From: Craterostigma plantagineum
Lineage: Eukaryota > Streptophyta > Magnoliopsida > Lamiales > Linderniaceae
Assembly: GCA_027422505.1 (NCBI GenBank)
Contig: JAPQWV010000126.1
Location: 372,001-436,000, forward strand
Direction of reading: 5' to 3'
DNA: 64,000 nucleotides
Every line of letters begins with the position of its first letter. Position 1 is the first letter of the stretch. The notes beneath the pieces are model-generated. The model was not told where the DNA came from and did not search any database. It saw nothing but the letters and a program-made list of their open reading frames with translations. This document shows positions 59,158 to 64,000 of the stretch, piece after piece. The translations under genes were made by a program, and so were the position numbers.

Positions 59158-60326
59158 TAAGTAAGACAAAGAATGGTTATATCAAAAGAGAAACTGAGAA
59201 AGGAAACGTTTCTATGTAACCTTTAAGATTGAACATGATTAGATTATCAATCATGCAAACCAAGAATCTCGACGCTGCCGAATTTAGGCGTCTCTGTTTG
59301 TATTTAAATTCCATTTCTTTTTAGCGCACTTATATTCCGTAAATCTTCAGAATGATGTACATATGTTGATAATGTCAACACTTTCGAAGCGAAAATCCTG
59401 ACAGCTACTTCTTAACTGGATAAAGAACAATGATATCTGTCGCCTTGACAAAGCCAAAGCCAACCAAGGGCTTCTTAAAAAATGGGAAAAACGATCATAG
59501 TTGCAAAGGACTTTTTTTTTTTATATATATAGCAGATAGCTTTTATTTGTCCGCTAGTATGAAAATAAAATATGATATAAATGGGTTGAAAGGGTCCTAA
59601 ACAATTGCTGGCTTGCTAATTTAACGAGTTATCCAATTGTCTCCTTAGGCCTCCCAAAGTCGTCTTGTTCGAAGAGGGGTTCGATAAATAAATCCAAATA
59701 TGATACGGTACAATTATCAACGAAGAAAGGGACAGCCTTTCAATTTAATTACTTGCACATATACTTGGGAATTTCCGACTACGTGAAAAAATTTTATTGC
59801 ATTGGTATTCCAGAATCGAGGAATCTGTGTAGAGATGAGGCCAAGAAGATGAATAATTATGTTATTGCTCAAATTCTGATAGGGGTTTTCTTGCTCAGAA
59901 CATCTGATTCTTTTGTACCATAATCCAATATTAAGTTTTATTATTACTATGATATGTATGGGTGTGTGACTGGATTACATGCTCGTGAAGTTGAAGGTCG
60001 GAAAAGAGGAATGGTGACATTTAGTTTGAACAAGAAAAAAAAACATGACATTGTCGAATGATAAAATAAAAATAAACAATTGTAGGATCCAAGACGCCAC
60101 GACTCGACAACGCCACTTTTGCAAATAATTAGTCTAATTAAGAAAACCGTTTGTTCGATATCTATTACATGGCAATCATCGAAGGTGTGGTCGTTCGCGT
60201 GCAACTTTTTTTGCCTCACTTCTTTTAAGGGTTTTTGCCTCTTAGATTTCTCAAAGGACGCAATACCAAAATTAAACTTGACAACAGACGACTGTGTATT
60301 GGGATGTAGTAGTATCAATATCGTTA
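59158..60326. other. MYB-CC upstream region and intergenic DNA
   Basis: The first several hundred bp should be the MYB-CC promoter and 5' UTR. Short ORFs at 59,947-60,343 are unsupported. The region ends at the A/TC junction of the Helitron. Confidence 0.5.
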
Positions 60327-60580
60327 TCTATACTATTTATTAAGGGGAGGCCCTTGGATAAACTTCCGAATTTCAATTGGATTTGGTCTGTATAATAGAA
60401 ACAGTCGAAATGGAATTGGTCTGTATAATAGAAACTACCGTTTTGCAATTGGAATTGGTCAATGAACATTTTATTACTAAAACAAAATTAGTGGGCCGCG
60501 ATCTCTATAATAAAAAAAAATGTCGATGAATTTGTTTAATATTATTGTTGCACATGCATCGAGTGTGCACAGAGTGCTAG
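60327..60580 (+). mobile_element. Short non-autonomous Helitron (254 bp)
   Basis: It starts TCTATACTATTTATTAAGGG after an A and ends CTAG before a T, as expected for Helitron insertion between A and T. A hairpin with 6-bp stem TGCACA/TGTGCA at 60,549-60,569 lies 7 bp before the terminal CTAG. The 5' TCTATACTATT start is typical of plant Helitrons. The interior has partial direct repeats of GGAATTGGTCTGTATAATAG. There is no Rep/helicase ORF. Confidence 0.78.
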
Positions 60581-60684
60581 TATATATTAGTTACAAAAAT
60601 CAGTCTGAGTCTTTTTTTATATAACACAAAATTTGAGAATTAGATGCTTTTATTATTGTGCATCACATCCCATATGCAGATTGG

Positions 60685-61545
60685 AGACACTTAGCCACCA
60701 AACCTGATGTGCTTTGGGTTAAATGGCTTCATGAGCTATATATGAAACATAGCTCGTTTTGGTACCACTCTCCTCCTTTGGATAGTAGTTGGCACTGGCG
60801 GAAGATACACAAGCTCAAAGGGATCTTTAGAGTTGGGCATGTGGGGAATATATGGTCCTCAACTGTGAGTGGGGTATACTCGATTGCAACTGGATATAAG
60901 TGGCTCACTAGTCACTGCAGATGCTCCCAAGAGCCATAGGAGCCAGGCAGTGTGGAACCACTACAACATACCGACGCACAGTTTCATTCTGTGGCTGATG
61001 GGTCAGAAAAGGATGCTCACCGAGGATAGACTTTCCATCCGGGGGATTCGTGTAGAGCATCCTTTATGCGTTCTATGCGAAATGGAGGTGGAAACCATTA
61101 ATCATTTGTTCTTTGAGTGCATGTTTAGTAGGACTGTATACAGATGCTAGCGAGTTGGCTGGGTATTGACTGCTGTCCTCTGCAATTTGATCGATGGAGA
61201 AGTTGGCTGACTCAACTGGGGAAACAGAAGCAACTGAGAGGGAGGATTGTGATAGCTTGGATTGCAGCTGTGGTCTATCATATCTGGAAGGAGCGAAATG
61301 TTAGAGTTCATGGAGGCAACAAATAGGATGCTAGAGGGACATTTGGCAGAATTGCTTGTATGGTTAGGACCAGAATCACAGGCTGTTGTCAAGCAAAGAT
61401 CAAAAGCTCGGACGAATTTATATATGAACGTACTATTAGCTTGCATTCCTCTGAGATTGTTTGAGCGTTGTTAATCTGTAAGCTATGCTTTGGTTGTACA
61501 AACTATGCCTGGTGGTAATGAATTTAATTCGTACCAAAAAAAAAA
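60685..61545 (+). mobile_element. 5'-truncated, degenerate LINE (non-LTR retrotransposon) 3' end
   Basis: It is flanked by a 12-bp direct repeat ATGCAGATTGGA (60,673-60,684 and 61,546-61,557) and ends in an A run of about 11, as expected for target-primed reverse transcription. Translated pieces in three frames match the C-terminus of plant LINE ORF2. The first holds PDVLWVKWLHELYM, SSWHWRKIHKLK and GYKWLT; the next holds the zf-RVT zinc motif CVLCEMEVETINHLFFEC. Frame changes near 60,920 and a stop at about 61,147 break it. The upstream RT and endonuclease are absent. Confidence 0.9.
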
Positions 61546-61557
61546 ATGCAGATTGGA

Positions 61558-63763
61558 TGATCATCACTTTATATAAGAAGAATATATATGTGTCTATTTA
61601 CAACTGATGGCTTTTAACTCGAATAAATAACCTCCACTCGTGCATATCACTGTTGTTTTCATAATATCCATGACAAGAAATTAACAAAAGATAAATATAT
61701 GTATATATATTCTGCTCATATGGGGTTATGATATGCGAACGGCGGGGTTTAGCCTTAATGGTTAATAGTGGGCTCTCAAGCCCATATTTTAATGGGCCTC
61801 ATACTTCTTTGGTGGGCCTGTACTATTATAGAGAAAAAAAAAACATAATTATTGAGAAACTAGGGTTACATGTCACCGATTATTCGCTATCATCTTTTTT
61901 ATGTCACCATTACCACAATAGTGGCTCATGAGATCCATAATATACACGCAATTACATCATTCATGGCTTTTTATTATAGCGTGACGAGAACAAATAACAG
62001 TTCACCATGATTGATCATAGTATGAAGTCATTTGGGCTTCCAATGATTGCTCTTCTTCACGTCGAAAAGCGTTCAAACTACGTAAGAAAACGTGTAATGA
62101 CATATTGCGCGAGCTTCCCATCGAAAAATATTATATCCAAAGTTTCATATGGAATCAAAAGTTATAAATCATTAATTAGTTTAATTTTTTTTTGATGTGG
62201 CAAAACATCAAGTAACTCCTCGAAGAAAATTAGGACAAGCCTTTATTAGTAGCATATATTCCAATATTCTCTTGCAAGTTAGCACTTTTGTAGTACCCAT
62301 GTCTCTGCTTTTTATCGTCCCTCGCAAAGACTCCATTAATTACAGTTCTAAATCAACTGTAGTGATAAAGTTACATTTTATTTTAAACTACAACTATCCA
62401 TTAGTAAAGAAATAGTGCCCACTATTCATGTACCCTTTATAATATATAGAGTGAATCCTATGTCTTTTTTACGTTCTTGCGAGCTATCGATATGCATCAT
62501 AAATATAATACTATATCCATACGTAATTAATAATTCGATATTTAACTAGCAGCTTCGATCACGAGAGAGAATCTTGCTGCAATGTGATTGATCGTGATCA
62601 ATGAGAAAACTGTGTCAGCTTAGTTTGTGCTGTACGAAGTTTTTGCTTCATTATATTATTAAGTTAAATTATATCAATTGAATTATATCAATTTACAGTT
62701 TATGTAATTAAATATGTCGTATATTTTTCCAAGAAATCATACTCAAGATTGCTTGTAGATCAAACTTGAGTGAGAAAGGGCCCAACCAATCCTTGGTAAA
62801 TACGAAAAATAATTAATAGCTAATGTTGATGTAAAGTAAGTAATTTCAAAGACTGAAATGAAATTTAATTGCAATATGAATTTAATAATGCCTTCGTAAT
62901 TTGCTGTTAACGAAAGAAACAAGGTGGGTAAGTACAAAGGTTTTTATCGCGCACGGAATCTGCGGAAAACATGGGACAATTACTTTAGGAATTAGGTGAG
63001 ATTTTGTATTAATACTACTGCTGATTGATCTAGTTAAAGCGGATAACGAATTAACTTTTACATAATAAATTGCTTAATCTGAAAATAATACAATGGTTAT
63101 TAAGTTTCACTCCGTAAATTAAAAATAACATGCGAATTTATTTAATGTCATTTTGTGGTAATTGATAATTATAACAATACGCTCCTGTCAAAACAAAACT
63201 CCCTACGTACGCAATACGGTGTTGGCTAAATTATTAAATAAGTTACCAATATATCGCCGAATAACATAGCTTTAACTATTATAAGATGGCAACATTTATT
63301 TTAGCCAATATAATAATAAAAATATATTGTAATTTTGGACATTGGTCTTGGAAGATCAGCGAAGAATCGGCCTTGTTTATCTCTTCGAATTTCCAACACT
63401 GTCATTTGATTTCCTAAACCCCAGCCGTAAGACTTGGGATATACATAACCCTAATACTAATTAATTATTTCTTTTGATATATAAAATATTCGTCTTTTTT
63501 TTTTCCATTTTCTTGAAGAAAAGAAGATCAAACCTCTTTATAAATAAAATAAAGTATGAAACCAAAGACAAAAGAGAAAGAAATAAAAGGCCCCACAGCC
63601 AGCTTCCATTTTATATATAATCTGCAAAGTTGTTTCTACTTTTATTCAAATCACGAATAAATATTAACATTTAAGGAACCAACGCAAGAACATTTCCCCT
63701 ATATATATAGCCCCCCTATTCCATGCTAAAATCACTCGAAAAATAAAAATAAAATAAAATAAA
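61558..63763. other. Intergenic, AT-rich, no gene recognised
   Basis: Small ORFs of 60-75 codons without domains. No TIR/TSD pair was found. The last part is the promoter of the next gene. Confidence 0.5.
63700..63710 (+). promoter_or_regulatory. TATA box of the right-edge gene
   Basis: TATATATATAG lies 54-64 bp upstream of the ATG at 63,764, giving a short predicted 5' UTR of about 25-30 nt. Confidence 0.6.
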
Positions 63764-64000
63764 ATGTCATCCACCACTAATCACGTCCTTTCCATGAAGA
63801 CGACGACGACGACACCTTCCTCGGCCACTCCACCATCTCTAACCTCCATACTCAAGCTCAAAACCCTTCTCCAAAGCTTCCTATTGTCCCACGTATGCCG
63901 CCTCGCCGGCCGCCTCGCCGGAGCCAAGTCGGCCGCCGTCCAACTCCTCAAGGAGATACGCTTCGCCGACCACTTACTGGCTTTGCACGGCGCCATTGCA
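63764..64000 (+). CDS. Unrecognised gene, 5' part only
   Basis: 79 codons open to the window edge. The ATG sits behind a good TATA box and an AAAATAAAAT leader. The protein begins with a Ser/Thr-rich stretch including five Thr in a row. A leucine-rich, amphipathic or weakly hydrophobic segment follows (SILKLKTLLQSFLLSH), then repeated RLAG units and a helical LLKEIRFADHLLALHG. The strong GC bias at third positions, unlike the AT-rich flank, supports a real coding exon. I do not recognise the family; DUF761-like small proteins begin in a similar way but the evidence is too thin. The minus-strand ORF over the same bases is a shadow. Confidence 0.65.
   Translation, partial: MSSTTNHVLSMKTTTTTPSSATPPSLTSILKLKTLLQSFLLSHVCRLAGRLAGAKSAAVQLLKEIRFADHLLALHGAIA

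Overview
This is nuclear DNA from a eudicot plant. Spliced genes with GT-AG introns carry plant-only families (SBP-box, MYB-CC, remorin, MCTP, ATL RING-H2, CDPK), between AT-rich intergenic DNA and plant transposons. An asterid, possibly Lamiales, is a guess from the style of the retrotransposon ORFs.

Layout. 1-7.6 kb: the 5' end of a STELLO-like gene, a 1.39-kb foldback Mutator-like element, an ATL RING-H2 gene, a 575-bp hAT element and a small one-TM protein gene. 7.6-21.4 kb: one complete Ty1/copia element of 13,766 bp on the minus strand. It has LTRs that read as identical, a 5-bp target duplication, an iMet primer site, gag, pol and an uncharacterised 1097-aa third ORF. Its two non-coding stretches are packed with TGTCGA motifs. 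21.8-46.4 kb: polygalacturonase, papain-like protease, CDPK, remorin, guanylate kinase, NF-YA, a gar2-related protein, an LRR receptor-like pseudokinase and a bHLH130/FBH-type factor. 46.7-59.2 kb: MCTP/FTIP, OEP16-3, a G-patch protein, an SPL9/15-type SBP gene with a miR156 site, and a MYB-CC factor. 60.3-61.5 kb: a tiny Helitron and a 5'-truncated LINE. A new gene starts at 63.76 kb and runs off the window.

The host genes form no operon or pathway. Their order interleaves what I remember of two duplicated Arabidopsis blocks (about At2g41770-At2g42320 and At3g57420-At3g57920), which suggests a conserved ancestral segment and supports several ortholog calls.

Four conserved genes each carry one coding lesion: a 2-bp loss in the CDPK, 1-bp gains in the LRR-RLK and MCTP, and a nonsense codon in OEP16-3. 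The long retrotransposon ORFs are intact. Residual sequence errors or allele-specific damage are both possible. The most unusual content is the retrotransposon: its third ORF, a splice-acceptor-like site just before that ORF, and its TCGACAT repeat fields.

Exon coordinates were worked out by hand from splice signals and reading frame and may be off by one or two bases in places.
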